Assembly (NCBI GenBank): GCA_029558955.1
Contig: JAKQCW010000176.1
Coordinates: 1-57,396 of the forward strand
DNA length: 57,396 bases
Reading direction: 5' to 3'
Origin: Chloroflexota bacterium
GTDB taxonomy: Bacteria > Chloroflexota > Anaerolineae > JAAEKA01
Below, one piece after another: positions 38,793 through 46,444 of the stretch; the first letter of the stretch is position 1; each line of letters starts with the position of its first letter. The translations under genes and the position numbers were made by a program. Below the pieces are notes generated by a model, which did no database searches, was not told where the DNA came from, and saw only the letters and a program-made list of their open reading frames with translations.

Positions 38793-40177
38793 TAGCGCCA
38801 ATAGAACGTCCGGCTTTCACTGAAGGGGCTGACGATGAGCTCCTGGTTGTTGGCGCCCATGCGTCGCACCTGCACTGACCAGGTCCCCAGGCGGTCGGGC
38901 GTATTGGCCAGATCGTAGTACCACTGGGGCACGGTGAAGGAGGGGCCGGTCACCCGTTCTTCGATGGCGCTGGCCCGGCCATCGCGCAGCGGGTAGCGCA
39001 CCACCACGAAGTAATAGTCCTGGGGCCCCATGCCGGCCACTGGTTTCCAGGTGAGCACCGGCTGGGTCCCCGCGGTGAAGCCATCGCCAGTGGCGGGGGT
39101 CAGGAGGGTGGGCGCGGCCAGCATGACGATCACCGGCGTCGCCGTGGGGGCCGGGGTGGCAGTGGCGGCCGGGGTGGGGGTGGGTCGGGTCGGGGTTGCA
39201 GTGGCTGTGGGCAGGGCAACGACTGCGCCGGCCGGCGGGATGCGCAAGATCTGGTCCACTTGCAGGATGTCGGAAGGCAGGCTGTCGTTGTAGGCAGCCA
39301 GCGTCTCCTGAGTGATGCCATAGCGCTGGGCAATGCTGAACCAGTTGTCGCCCGGCTGCACGGTGTAGGTGGCTGCGCCGGCGCCCGGCGCAGCGGCGGC
39401 CGCCGCTGCCGCCGCGACCACCGTGGGCGTCGGCGCGACGCGTGTCGGCGTAGCCGCGGCTCGCGTGGGTGTGGGGACAGCCCGCGTCGGCGTGGGCTCG
39501 GCCGTCGGCGTCGGCGGGAGATCGGTGGGCGTCGGCTCAGGGGTCGGCGTCGGCGGAAGATCGGTGGGGGTCGGCTCGGCCGTCGGCGTCGGTTCTTCGG
39601 TGGGCGCCTCGGCGGTGGGGCTGGCCAGCTCCGCCGCGGCCGTGGGGGCCAGGTCGGCCATGGATGCTGCGCCGTTGCCGCCGCCGATTGCCCGGCCCAC
39701 CGTGGTCGGCGCCAGGACGATGGCTTGATTGGCGCTGGCTGGCTGGCTGGCCGGTTCAGGCAGGGCAGCCAGGACGACGATCGGCGTCGGCGTTGGGGTG
39801 GACAGATCCCCCTGGTCGATGGTCAGGCTGGAGGCGGTGTCCAGCACCTTGCCGCCCAGTTTGTTGACGCCGGTCTCGAGTTGGGCCAGTTGGCCCTTGG
39901 CCGACTGTTGGACGGCATCCCACCCGCGGGCTGCCAGGCCCACCGGGAGGGCCAGCGCGACTAGCAGCAGCGCGCCCAGCGCGAGGGTCAGGCCGCCGGG
40001 CAGGCGGCGGGCGCGCAAAACCTGTCCGCAGCGCGGACAGACGCTGGAGGCCGCGGGGGCGCGATGGCGACAATGCGCACAGGAGATTTGGTTGGTTTGC
40101 CGTGCTTGGCGTTCGCCACAATGGGGACAGACACGCAGTCCGTGGTGAATTGTGGCGCCACAGCGTCTACATAGCAT
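38792..40177 (-). CDS. Zinc-ribbon, transmembrane and LysM protein
   Basis: A 461-residue protein: two zinc ribbons at the N-terminus (CRRCGATIHHGLRVCPHCGE, then CAHCRHRAPAASSVCPRCG; residues 3-52), a transmembrane helix (about 60-82), a long Pro/Thr/Ala-rich linker with PTPT repeats (about 130-265), a LysM domain (YTVQPGDNWFSIAQRYG, about 270-313) and a beta-rich C-terminal domain (about 365-461). The topology suggests cytoplasmic zinc ribbons and an outside LysM that binds peptidoglycan or another glycan. The start at 40177 has GAGG eight bases upstream and makes the ribbon the true N-terminus. The linker is in codons of biased composition. Confidence 0.88.
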   Translation of the reverse strand: MLCRRCGATIHHGLRVCPHCGERQARQTNQISCAHCRHRAPAASSVCPRCGQVLRARRLPGGLTLALGALLLVALALPVGLAARGWDAVQQSAKGQLAQLETGVNKLGGKVLDTASSLTIDQGDLSTPTPTPIVVLAALPEPASQPASANQAIVLAPTTVGRAIGGGNGAASMADLAPTAAAELASPTAEAPTEEPTPTAEPTPTDLPPTPTPEPTPTDLPPTPTAEPTPTRAVPTPTRAAATPTRVAPTPTVVAAAAAAAAAPGAGAATYTVQPGDNWFSIAQRYGITQETLAAYNDSLPSDILQVDQILRIPPAGAVVALPTATATPTRPTPTPAATATPAPTATPVIVMLAAPTLLTPATGDGFTAGTQPVLTWKPVAGMGPQDYYFVVVRYPLRDGRASAIEERVTGPSFTVPQWYYDLANTPDRLGTWSVQVRRMGANNQELIVSPFSESRTFYWR

Positions 40178-40255
40178 AGGATATCCTCGTTGGAGCGGGG
40201 GGCCGAGCGCGGTCTGCACCACGCTCCGGCTGGCCCCGAAGTGTCCCGCGGGCCG

Positions 40256-41551
40256 CTATCGGCCCAGCGGAGCCAGCCAGTCTGGCGACAGGATCGGCGA
40301 AACGAAGTCCTGATAGGTGATGATGGCCATGAGTCCAAGAAGGATCACCATGCCGGCCAGATGGATGGCGCCCTCCCAGTTGGGGTCGACCCGGCGGCCG
40401 CGGATCTTCTCGATGGCAATGAAGAGAAGCCGGCCGCCGTCCAGAGCTGGGATGGGAAGAAGATTGGTGATTGCCAGGGCCGCGCTGAGAATGCCCATGA
40501 GTTGCAACACAGGGTACCAGAGGCCCGAGCTGGCCGTGGCAGTGATCGCGCCGGCCGTCAGGCCATAGATCGCCACGGGCCCGACCGGCCGCGCTTCGGC
40601 CGGTTCGATGGCGCCCCGCATCAGCAGGGCAGGTACTGACAGGGTGAGATAGACGTACTGCGCGGTCTCGTTGACACCCTGGCCCAGCGCCTCGATGGGG
40701 CCGCTGCGCACCAGCTCAGGCACCTGCTGCACTTCGATGCCGATGGCGCCCTCGCCAGGTGGGGGTGAGACGCGCGGAGTCAGCGTGACAGTGAAGCGTT
40801 CACCGTCGCGCTCGATGGTCAGCGTGACCGGTTCGCCGGGGCGCGTCCTGATGTACTCGCCGATGTCCTGGGCGCTGCGCACCTCGGCATCGTCGATCAG
40901 GAAGATGCGATCGGCGCTTTGCAGGCCGGCCTGCTCGGCCGGCGAGCCCGGCGAGATGTCGCCGATGCGCGCGCCGGGCACGGCCTGGGGCTGGCCCAGC
41001 ATGGCAGTCAGGGCGAACAGGACGATGGCCAGCAGGAAGTTCATGCCTGGCCCGGCCAGCAGGGTGGCCACGCGGGCTTTGGCCGAGGCGCTGGCAAAGC
41101 TGCCAGGGCCGGCCGGCCCATCTTCCCCGCGCATGCGAACGAAGCCGCCCAAAGGAATGGCGTTGATGCTGTAGATGGTGCCCGGATCGATCAGCGTGAC
41201 CGTCTGGGGGTCGTCGTCGGCCCCCTCCGGCCCGTCGAGGAGCTCGATCTTGCTGAGCAGCGGGCGGCCCCGCCGGTCGGGCGAGGTCTCATAGGCGATG
41301 CGTGAGCCGGCCACCAGCTCGGCGGGCAACTCGAAGCCGCCGGGTACGATGACTGTTTGGCCGCCGACCACCAGCCGGCCCTTGCCGCGGCGCAGGGTGA
41401 GCACGCGCGGGGGGAAGCCGAAGCCGAACTCCTCCGTCACGATTCCGTTGCGCCGGGCAACCAGGAAGTGACCGAGCTCGTGGATGAAGACCAGAATGCC
41501 AAAGATCAGTATGAACCCGACAACGTTCAAAACAGTGTTCAGGATTGACAT
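40256..41551 (-). CDS. rseP: Site-2 intramembrane metalloprotease
   Basis: A 431-residue protease with the zinc motif HELGH (His24, Glu25, His28) in the first transmembrane helix, a single PDZ region (about 190-275, with GDISPGSPAEQAGLQ) and the third zinc ligand in NLLPIPALDGGR (about 365-377). It cleaves membrane-bound anti-sigma factors or signal-peptide remnants. It is first in the seven-gene operon. The ATG at 41551 has AAAGG upstream. No anti-sigma gene is adjacent; the FecR-like membrane protein later in the operon is one candidate substrate, by inference. Confidence 0.95.
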   Translation of the reverse strand: MSILNTVLNVVGFILIFGILVFIHELGHFLVARRNGIVTEEFGFGFPPRVLTLRRGKGRLVVGGQTVIVPGGFELPAELVAGSRIAYETSPDRRGRPLLSKIELLDGPEGADDDPQTVTLIDPGTIYSINAIPLGGFVRMRGEDGPAGPGSFASASAKARVATLLAGPGMNFLLAIVLFALTAMLGQPQAVPGARIGDISPGSPAEQAGLQSADRIFLIDDAEVRSAQDIGEYIRTRPGEPVTLTIERDGERFTVTLTPRVSPPPGEGAIGIEVQQVPELVRSGPIEALGQGVNETAQYVYLTLSVPALLMRGAIEPAEARPVGPVAIYGLTAGAITATASSGLWYPVLQLMGILSAALAITNLLPIPALDGGRLLFIAIEKIRGRRVDPNWEGAIHLAGMVILLGLMAIITYQDFVSPILSPDWLAPLGR

Positions 41552-41595
41552 CGGAAACCTTTCGACAGCCGCGGGCAAAACGGCTGTAAGGGCGT

Positions 41596-41624
41596 ATTAT
41601 AGTCGCGACCTCGAAAATCGGCAA
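41596..41624 (-). promoter_or_regulatory. Promoter of the rseP operon
   Basis: On the minus strand TTGCCG (41624-41619) and TATAAT (41601-41596) are 17 bp apart; no TGn extension is present. Transcription should start about 40 nt before rseP. Confidence 0.75.
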
Positions 41625-41689
41625 AGTCATTACAAGAATGTAATCTTGCCGGTGAGACGCTGTGCTGCGGCCCCCGTTGACCTGTGTGC

Positions 41690-43063
41690 TCACACCAACA
41701 GCCGGTCTACCGCGTAGATCAACTGTGCCAGGTTGCCCACCTCGAAGACCCGGTCCACCGCCGGGAGATAGCTCGGCATGTCGCTGTCGCCGCTGCCCCA
41801 CATGGCCGGCGGCTCGGGGTTGAGCCAGATCACCCGCTTGGCCCGCCGTCGGATCTGCTGCATCAGGTCCAGGCGGGGATCGTTGTAGTTGTTACGCCCG
41901 TCGCCCAGGAAGATCACCGTGGTGCGATGGTCGACGGCGTCCATGAAGCGGCGGTCGAAGGTGGCCAGGCTGGCGCCCAGGTCGGTGTTGTAATAGCCGG
42001 GGGGCAGCTCGGTCAGCACCCGCTCCACCGCCTGCTGCACCGGCAGTTCCTGGAAAGCCGGGCTGACCTCCTCCATGTCGCTGATGAAGGCGAAACTGCG
42101 GGCGCGGCCCACCTGATCCTGCAGCTCGTAGATCAGCGTCAGCATGAATTCGGCGCAGTGGCGCATGGAGGTGCTGATGTCGCAGATCAGCGCCAGCTTG
42201 GGCTTGAGGCGGCGGCGGCGGTAGCGGATCTCCAGGGGCACGCCGCCGTAGCGTTGGTTGGCGCGCACCGTCCCTTTGGCGTCCAGGATGCCGGTCTTGC
42301 CGCGGCGCTGGCGCAGGGCCAGCCGGCTGCGCAGCATGGCCGCCATGCGCCGCACCTGCTGACGCAGCTCGGCCGCCTCGGCGTCGGTCAGAGAGCGGAA
42401 GGGGCGGTTCAACAGGTCGGGGCCAGCCTCGGGCCGGCCTTCCTCGGCCATGTTGCGGGCGATGTTGGCGCCGGCGAAGCGTTGGATCTGCTCTTGCATG
42501 GCGTCCATGTTGCCCTGCACCAACTGCTGAAGCTGGTCCAGCGTCTGGCGGTTCATGCCCAGTTGATCCAGCAACTGCCACAGCTCTTGCAGGGCGTGCT
42601 GCACCTGGGGCATGCCCAGGGCGCGCAGCATGCGCTGGGCCATCCAGGGGGCCAGCGCGGGGTGATCGGCGTGGCGCAGCCCCACCAGCGCGGCCAATTG
42701 GTCCAGCTCGTCGCCGGTCAGCGGCTCGCCGTCGAGCAGGCGTTGCAGCATCTCCCGCAGCCGGCCGGAGAAGCGGCGAATGGCCTCGGCCAGCCGCTCC
42801 AGGTCATCGGGGCTCAGTTCCTCGGCCGCGCTGCCCATGGGGGGCGGCGCATCGTGGCCGAAGAAGAGGGGAAAGAGCTGCTCGAAGGTGGGCAGATCCT
42901 GCGGTTCCTTGACCAACGTGGCGCGCAGGGCCACCCGAAAGCGCTCCCGATCCTGCGCGCCCAGCGTCTCGACCGCGCGAAAGGCGTCGGCGCTTTCGGC
43001 CATGGAGACGCGCACCCCGGCCGCGCGCAGGCCGGCGATGAAGTCGATGATGCGCTGTTCCAT
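41690..43063 (-). CDS. CoxE-like VWA-domain protein
   Basis: A 457-residue protein with a helical N-terminal region (about 1-260) and a VWA domain at the C-terminus (MIDAS in LALICDISTSMR, Asp about 291; then SDMEEVSPAF and VIFLGDGRNNYNDPRL). It belongs to the CoxE/YehP-type group that works with MoxR ATPases to insert metals or remodel protein complexes. It begins 2 nt after the stop of the MoxR gene, so the pair is translationally coupled. The client complex is not encoded here. Confidence 0.9.
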   Translation of the reverse strand: MEQRIIDFIAGLRAAGVRVSMAESADAFRAVETLGAQDRERFRVALRATLVKEPQDLPTFEQLFPLFFGHDAPPPMGSAAEELSPDDLERLAEAIRRFSGRLREMLQRLLDGEPLTGDELDQLAALVGLRHADHPALAPWMAQRMLRALGMPQVQHALQELWQLLDQLGMNRQTLDQLQQLVQGNMDAMQEQIQRFAGANIARNMAEEGRPEAGPDLLNRPFRSLTDAEAAELRQQVRRMAAMLRSRLALRQRRGKTGILDAKGTVRANQRYGGVPLEIRYRRRRLKPKLALICDISTSMRHCAEFMLTLIYELQDQVGRARSFAFISDMEEVSPAFQELPVQQAVERVLTELPPGYYNTDLGASLATFDRRFMDAVDHRTTVIFLGDGRNNYNDPRLDLMQQIRRRAKRVIWLNPEPPAMWGSGDSDMPSYLPAVDRVFEVGNLAQLIYAVDRLLV

Positions 43064-43065
43064 GT

Positions 43066-44028
43066 TCAGTTCAACCCGCGCAAGCTGGCGCCCGGCCTGG
43101 CCCGCCCTTCAGCGTCTGAGCCAGTCAGTCGCCCGGAGGAAAGGGCGCGGCGGGCGTGTTGAATGTCGGCCTCGTGCTTGAGCAGCACCGACAGGGTGTT
43201 GTCCAGAGTGGCCTTGTCCAGACTGTCGGCGTTGAGCAGCACCAGGGCCCGGGCCCAGTCCAGGGTCTCGCTGACGCTGGGGCGCTTTTTCAGGTCAAGG
43301 TCGCGCAGGCGCTGCACCAGGGCGACCGCGTCGCGCGCCAGCTTGGGGGCCAGCTCGGGCGTCTTGAGCCGCACGATACGCAGCTCGGCCTCGGCGCTGG
43401 GATAGTCGATGAAGAGGTAGAGGCAGCGGCGTTTGAGCGCCTCGCTCAGCTCGCGGGTGTTGTTGGAGGTGAGCAATACGCCGGGCAGGTGGCGGGCCTG
43501 CAAGGTGCCCAGCTCGGGGATGCTGACCTGGAAATCGCTGAGCACCTCCAGCAGAAAGGCCTCGAACTCCGGATCGGTGCGGTCGATCTCGTCGATCAAC
43601 AGCACGGCCGGCGCGTCGCTGCGGATGGCGCGCAGGAGGGGGCGGGCCAGCAGGAAGCGCTCGGAGAAGAAAACATCCTCCTCCCGCGCCAGGCGATCGG
43701 CGGCCTCGCTCAGGCTGGCGGAGTCGGCCAGCACCTCAGAGAGCTTGTCGCGCAGCAGTTGGGTGTAGAGCATCTGCTTGGCGTACTCCCATTCGTAGAG
43801 CGCCTTGGTCTCGTCCAGCCCCTCGTAGCACTGCATGCGGATCAGTTCCTGCTGCCGGGCCGCGGCCCAGGCCTTGCCCAGCTCCGTCTTGCCCACGCCG
43901 GCCGGCCCCTCGGCCAGGATCGGCTTGCCCAGTCGCTCGGCCAGAAAGAGCACCGTGGCGATTTCGTCGGAGGCGATATACTGCTGACTGGCCAGCGCCT
44001 GCTTCACATCTTCGATCGAGTTGAACAT
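43066..44028 (-). CDS. MoxR family AAA+ ATPase
   Basis: A 320-residue AAA+ ATPase. Walker A is GPAGVGKTE (41-49), Walker B VLLIDEIDRTD (about 129-139), and TSNNTRELSEALKRRCLYLF holds sensor 1 and the arginine finger. MoxR ATPases act as chaperones together with VWA proteins. The ATG at 44028 is chosen over a start 36 nt upstream because family members begin close to the FNSIEDVKQAL helix. It is first in the two-gene operon; sequence immediately upstream overlaps a transposase relic. Confidence 0.92.
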   Translation of the reverse strand: MFNSIEDVKQALASQQYIASDEIATVLFLAERLGKPILAEGPAGVGKTELGKAWAAARQQELIRMQCYEGLDETKALYEWEYAKQMLYTQLLRDKLSEVLADSASLSEAADRLAREEDVFFSERFLLARPLLRAIRSDAPAVLLIDEIDRTDPEFEAFLLEVLSDFQVSIPELGTLQARHLPGVLLTSNNTRELSEALKRRCLYLFIDYPSAEAELRIVRLKTPELAPKLARDAVALVQRLRDLDLKKRPSVSETLDWARALVLLNADSLDKATLDNTLSVLLKHEADIQHARRALSSGRLTGSDAEGRARPGASLRGLN

Positions 44029-44047
44029 GGTTCGAGCCTTTCCCAAC

Positions 44048-44299
44048 GGTCTGCCATTCTGCACGTCGTCACACGCTATTGTGCGCCAAAGCGGCCGTCA
44101 GCGCCGTGAGCAGCACTACCTTTGCAGGAGTTGCCGGCGGGGCAGCCGCGTGATCCATAGCCGGCCGCAAGACAATCTCATGCGCCTCGTTCGGCTCGCG
44201 GTCCGAGTTCTTGGCAAAGAGGGCAACGCCGTCGGCGGAGGCGGTGGGGGTGATGGTGAGGGTGTCGCAGATGGGGGCGGCTATGCTCTGAAGGCTTGA
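44048..44299 (+). pseudogene. Relic of an IS1-type transposase N-terminal zinc-ribbon protein
   Basis: One plus-strand frame reads LPFCTSSHAIVRQSGRQRRE followed by QHYLCRSCRRGSRV, the zinc-ribbon plus basic pattern of InsA-like proteins from IS1-family elements, including the second CxxC pair. One Cys of the first pair is missing and the rest degenerates into Gly-rich sequence. No terminal inverted repeats are visible. The remaining 44300-44403 holds only a promoter. Confidence 0.4.
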
Positions 44300-44330
44300 G
44301 CGGTCATGTGTTGGCGGCCGTCACTGGGAT

Positions 44331-44358
44331 TTGCAGGCCAGGAGAGAATGCGTACAAT
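44331..44358 (+). promoter_or_regulatory. Promoter of the 94-aa gene
   Basis: TTGCAG (44331-44336) and TACAAT (44353-44358) are separated by 16 bp, about 45 nt before the start codon at 44404. Confidence 0.55.
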
Positions 44359-44403
44359 ACGATATAGAACATACGTGCTACTCCGTGTGATAAGAAGGCG
44401 TCC

Positions 44404-44688
44404 ATGTCCCAATCCGTCTGGCACAAACACGATATCGAAAATGTCCTGCGTGGGGTGGAGCTGAGCTGCCGGCAGATGGCGGCGCAGTTCGACGACCCTG
44501 AGACCGAGAGCTATCGCCGCGGCTTTCAGGCCGCGCTGGCCGCCACGGCGACCAGTTTTGGCATCAAGATCGACCAGTCGCCCCTGTGGTCGGCGCCGAA
44601 TGAGGCGTCGTGGTCGGTCAGCGCCGGACGCCCGGCTACACTGCTGGCCCCGCATCATGGGCCGCCTGCCGGCCGGCCAGGCTCTTGA
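44404..44688 (+). CDS. Small unknown protein overlapping the SPFH gene end
   Basis: A 94-residue protein; residues 1-60 (WHKHDIENVLRGVELSCRQM and onward to FGIKIDQSP) look like a compact helical domain, while the C-terminal 30 residues are low in information and come from the antisense of the convergent SPFH gene (53-bp tail-to-tail overlap). AAGAAGG precedes the ATG and a plausible promoter lies upstream. I do not recognise its family. Confidence 0.6.
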   Translation: MSQSVWHKHDIENVLRGVELSCRQMAAQFDDPETESYRRGFQAALAATATSFGIKIDQSPLWSAPNEASWSVSAGRPATLLAPHHGPPAGRPGS

Positions 44689-46039
44689 GCGCCTCGATGG
44701 CATAGAGCTTGCCCAGCGTTTCCAGTTCCAGGTTGGGATTGCCGGCCGAGTCGCCGCTCTCCACGCGCTCCATTTGCTCCACTAGGCTCATGGTCACCAG
44801 ATCGCCCGCGCTGTGATGATCGTCTAGGATGCTGATCATGGCCTGAGCCAGGGTGAAGAACGCTTCTTTGCGCGCCTCGGCCGTGCTCATCAGGATGTGA
44901 TTCTGTTGCTCAGCATTGGCCCTGGCCACAGCTCGATCTTTTTCGGCTGTCCAACTGGCCATCAGCTTCTCCGCGGCCAGATCGGGCACATCGATGACAC
45001 CCAGGCCGGTGATTGTCACGTTCACGCCCAAGAACTCATTGGTGACCGCGTTGACCTTGCCGGCCAGCGCCGTCTTGAACGTGTCGCGTTGGACCGAGTT
45101 CATGGTTGCGAACTGTTCCATGGTGTAGCCGGCGATGAGGCCGCGCGCCTCGCGCTCGGTGATTCCTAGGACGCCAGCCTCCCAGGTGTTGCCTGATGCT
45201 GACCACACTTTTTCCTGCACGATGTCCTTGTTGAACTTGAACTTGTCGTCGCCGGACTGTTCGGTGGCATCGTCGGTGTGCAGCTTGTGAAAGACCATGA
45301 TCTCCAGATCGGCGATCTGCAGGCCGTCGCTGGTGGTCGCATTGCGGACCGTCACACGGTCTGCCCGGCCGTAGAGCGGCACCACCATGGCCAGCCGTTC
45401 CTGGTCGTTGACCCAGTGTACGCCGGCCGGCAGGATGTCGGTGATCAGTCCCTCTTTTTCCAGGATCAGAGCGTGGCCGCGCTGCACCTCGACTTCGCCG
45501 GGGCCTGTGGTGGGGGAGCGGGGCGGCTTGGCCGCTTTGATGGTGATGAGCTGGCCATCGCGCACCAGCCATTTGGCCGGGATCGTGCCTAGCACGCGGT
45601 AAAGCGTGGCCGACGGTGATTTGTTGCGAGTCTGGTCGCCGTGGACGTTGGCGGCGCGCCGGTTGCGCTGCATCGCCAGCCCCAGCAGCAGACCGAAGAG
45701 GATGGCGGCGAACAGGAAGCCGCCCAGGAGGGCCCAGAAATTCTGCAGGCCATCTGAACCGGCCAGCAGCTCGAAGACTGGCTCCACCTCTTGGTCCACG
45801 GTCAGCGCGGCCTCGATCTGTTGCAAGGTCCACAGGAAGCCCCAGGCCAGCAAGAGCGCCTGCAAAACATAGGCGGTGGCGAGCACTGTGAGCGGGATCC
45901 GGCTGGGCGCATCTTTCAGGAACACAAAAGCGTAAACTACCGTTGCCACGGCGAGGATGGGGATCAGTCCCGGCCAGCCCACCTGGATCACCAGGAAGAT
46001 AATCACTACCGACAGGAAAAGCAGAATCAGACGTAGCAT
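44636..46039 (-). CDS. SPFH/band 7 domain membrane protein
   Basis: A 467-residue protein with three to four hydrophobic segments in residues 1-128 and an SPFH (band 7/stomatin-flotillin) domain from about 170 to 370 (GHALILEKEGLITDILPAGV; VNEFLGVNVTITGLGVIDVPD-type segment), followed by helical sequence. Such proteins scaffold membrane microdomains and regulate membrane proteases or channels. An N-terminal multi-pass anchor is more elaborate than the single helix in stomatins. It has its own promoter; the leader 46040-46227 holds no gene. No NfeD partner is adjacent. Confidence 0.85.
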   Translation of the reverse strand: MLRLILLFLSVVIIFLVIQVGWPGLIPILAVATVVYAFVFLKDAPSRIPLTVLATAYVLQALLLAWGFLWTLQQIEAALTVDQEVEPVFELLAGSDGLQNFWALLGGFLFAAILFGLLLGLAMQRNRRAANVHGDQTRNKSPSATLYRVLGTIPAKWLVRDGQLITIKAAKPPRSPTTGPGEVEVQRGHALILEKEGLITDILPAGVHWVNDQERLAMVVPLYGRADRVTVRNATTSDGLQIADLEIMVFHKLHTDDATEQSGDDKFKFNKDIVQEKVWSASGNTWEAGVLGITEREARGLIAGYTMEQFATMNSVQRDTFKTALAGKVNAVTNEFLGVNVTITGLGVIDVPDLAAEKLMASWTAEKDRAVARANAEQQNHILMSTAEARKEAFFTLAQAMISILDDHHSAGDLVTMSLVEQMERVESGDSAGNPNLELETLGKLYAIEALKSLAGRQAAHDAGPAV

Positions 46040-46227
46040 TTCTCTGTTCTCCGGCGATGTTGCTCCATGCCACGGTCGGCTTATTCAGATTGACATCACT
46101 CTCGCCTCTGCACCCACACCGCCCAGATGTCGATGATGGTCGAACCACAGTCCACGCCGTCGGTCAGACAGCGGACACACAACCTGCTGGTGGCTGCGGT
46201 GACAACAGCGTCAATGCGGCCGAGACG

Positions 46228-46236
46228 ATTATAGCA
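46228..46236 (-). promoter_or_regulatory. Extended -10 promoter of the SPFH gene
   Basis: The minus strand reads TGCTATAAT. The predicted start near 46221 gives a leader of about 180 nt. Confidence 0.6.
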
Positions 46237-46315
46237 CAAAAGGGAGAATTGCCGATATGATGCAGATCATCTTTTGTGTCACTGTTCAACCGGCGTGGTT
46301 ACCCTTTCTCTGCAC

Positions 46316-46372
46316 CCGCGTCCCCGGAGCAAAGTCCACGCCCAAGGCGTGGACTTTGCTCCGGGGACGCGG
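46316..46372. repeat. 57-bp near-snapback hairpin (27-bp perfect arms)
   Basis: Positions 46316-46342 and 46346-46372 are perfect inverted complements with only CAA between them. The arm contains GGAGCAAAGTCCACGCC. It is the longest perfect stem in the window. It could end transcription from both sides, be a miniature element, or be an RNA structure in the leader. The right arm also supplies a candidate -35 (46356-46361) for the glycosyltransferase gene. Confidence 0.9.
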
Positions 46373-46384
46373 TCGGGATACAAT
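46356..46384 (+). promoter_or_regulatory. Candidate promoter of the glycosyltransferase gene
   Basis: TTGCTC (46356-46361, in the hairpin arm), 17 bp and TACAAT (46379-46384) lie about 60 nt upstream of the start codon. Confidence 0.45.
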
Positions 46385-46444
46385 GGCGACCAGACGACTG
46401 AACCGCTGTCGCTGTGGCCATCCACGCGGCGACCAGGCAGAGCC

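Noticed and set aside
41684..43162. 492-codon plus-strand frame opposite the CoxE-like gene
   Set aside because: It is a shadow of the VWA gene, with Gln/His/Ala-rich translation and no motifs.
44636..46039. Classical flotillin/NfeD pair
   Set aside because: The SPFH domain is present, but no NfeD-like gene is adjacent, and the multi-helix N-terminus differs from a flotillin.
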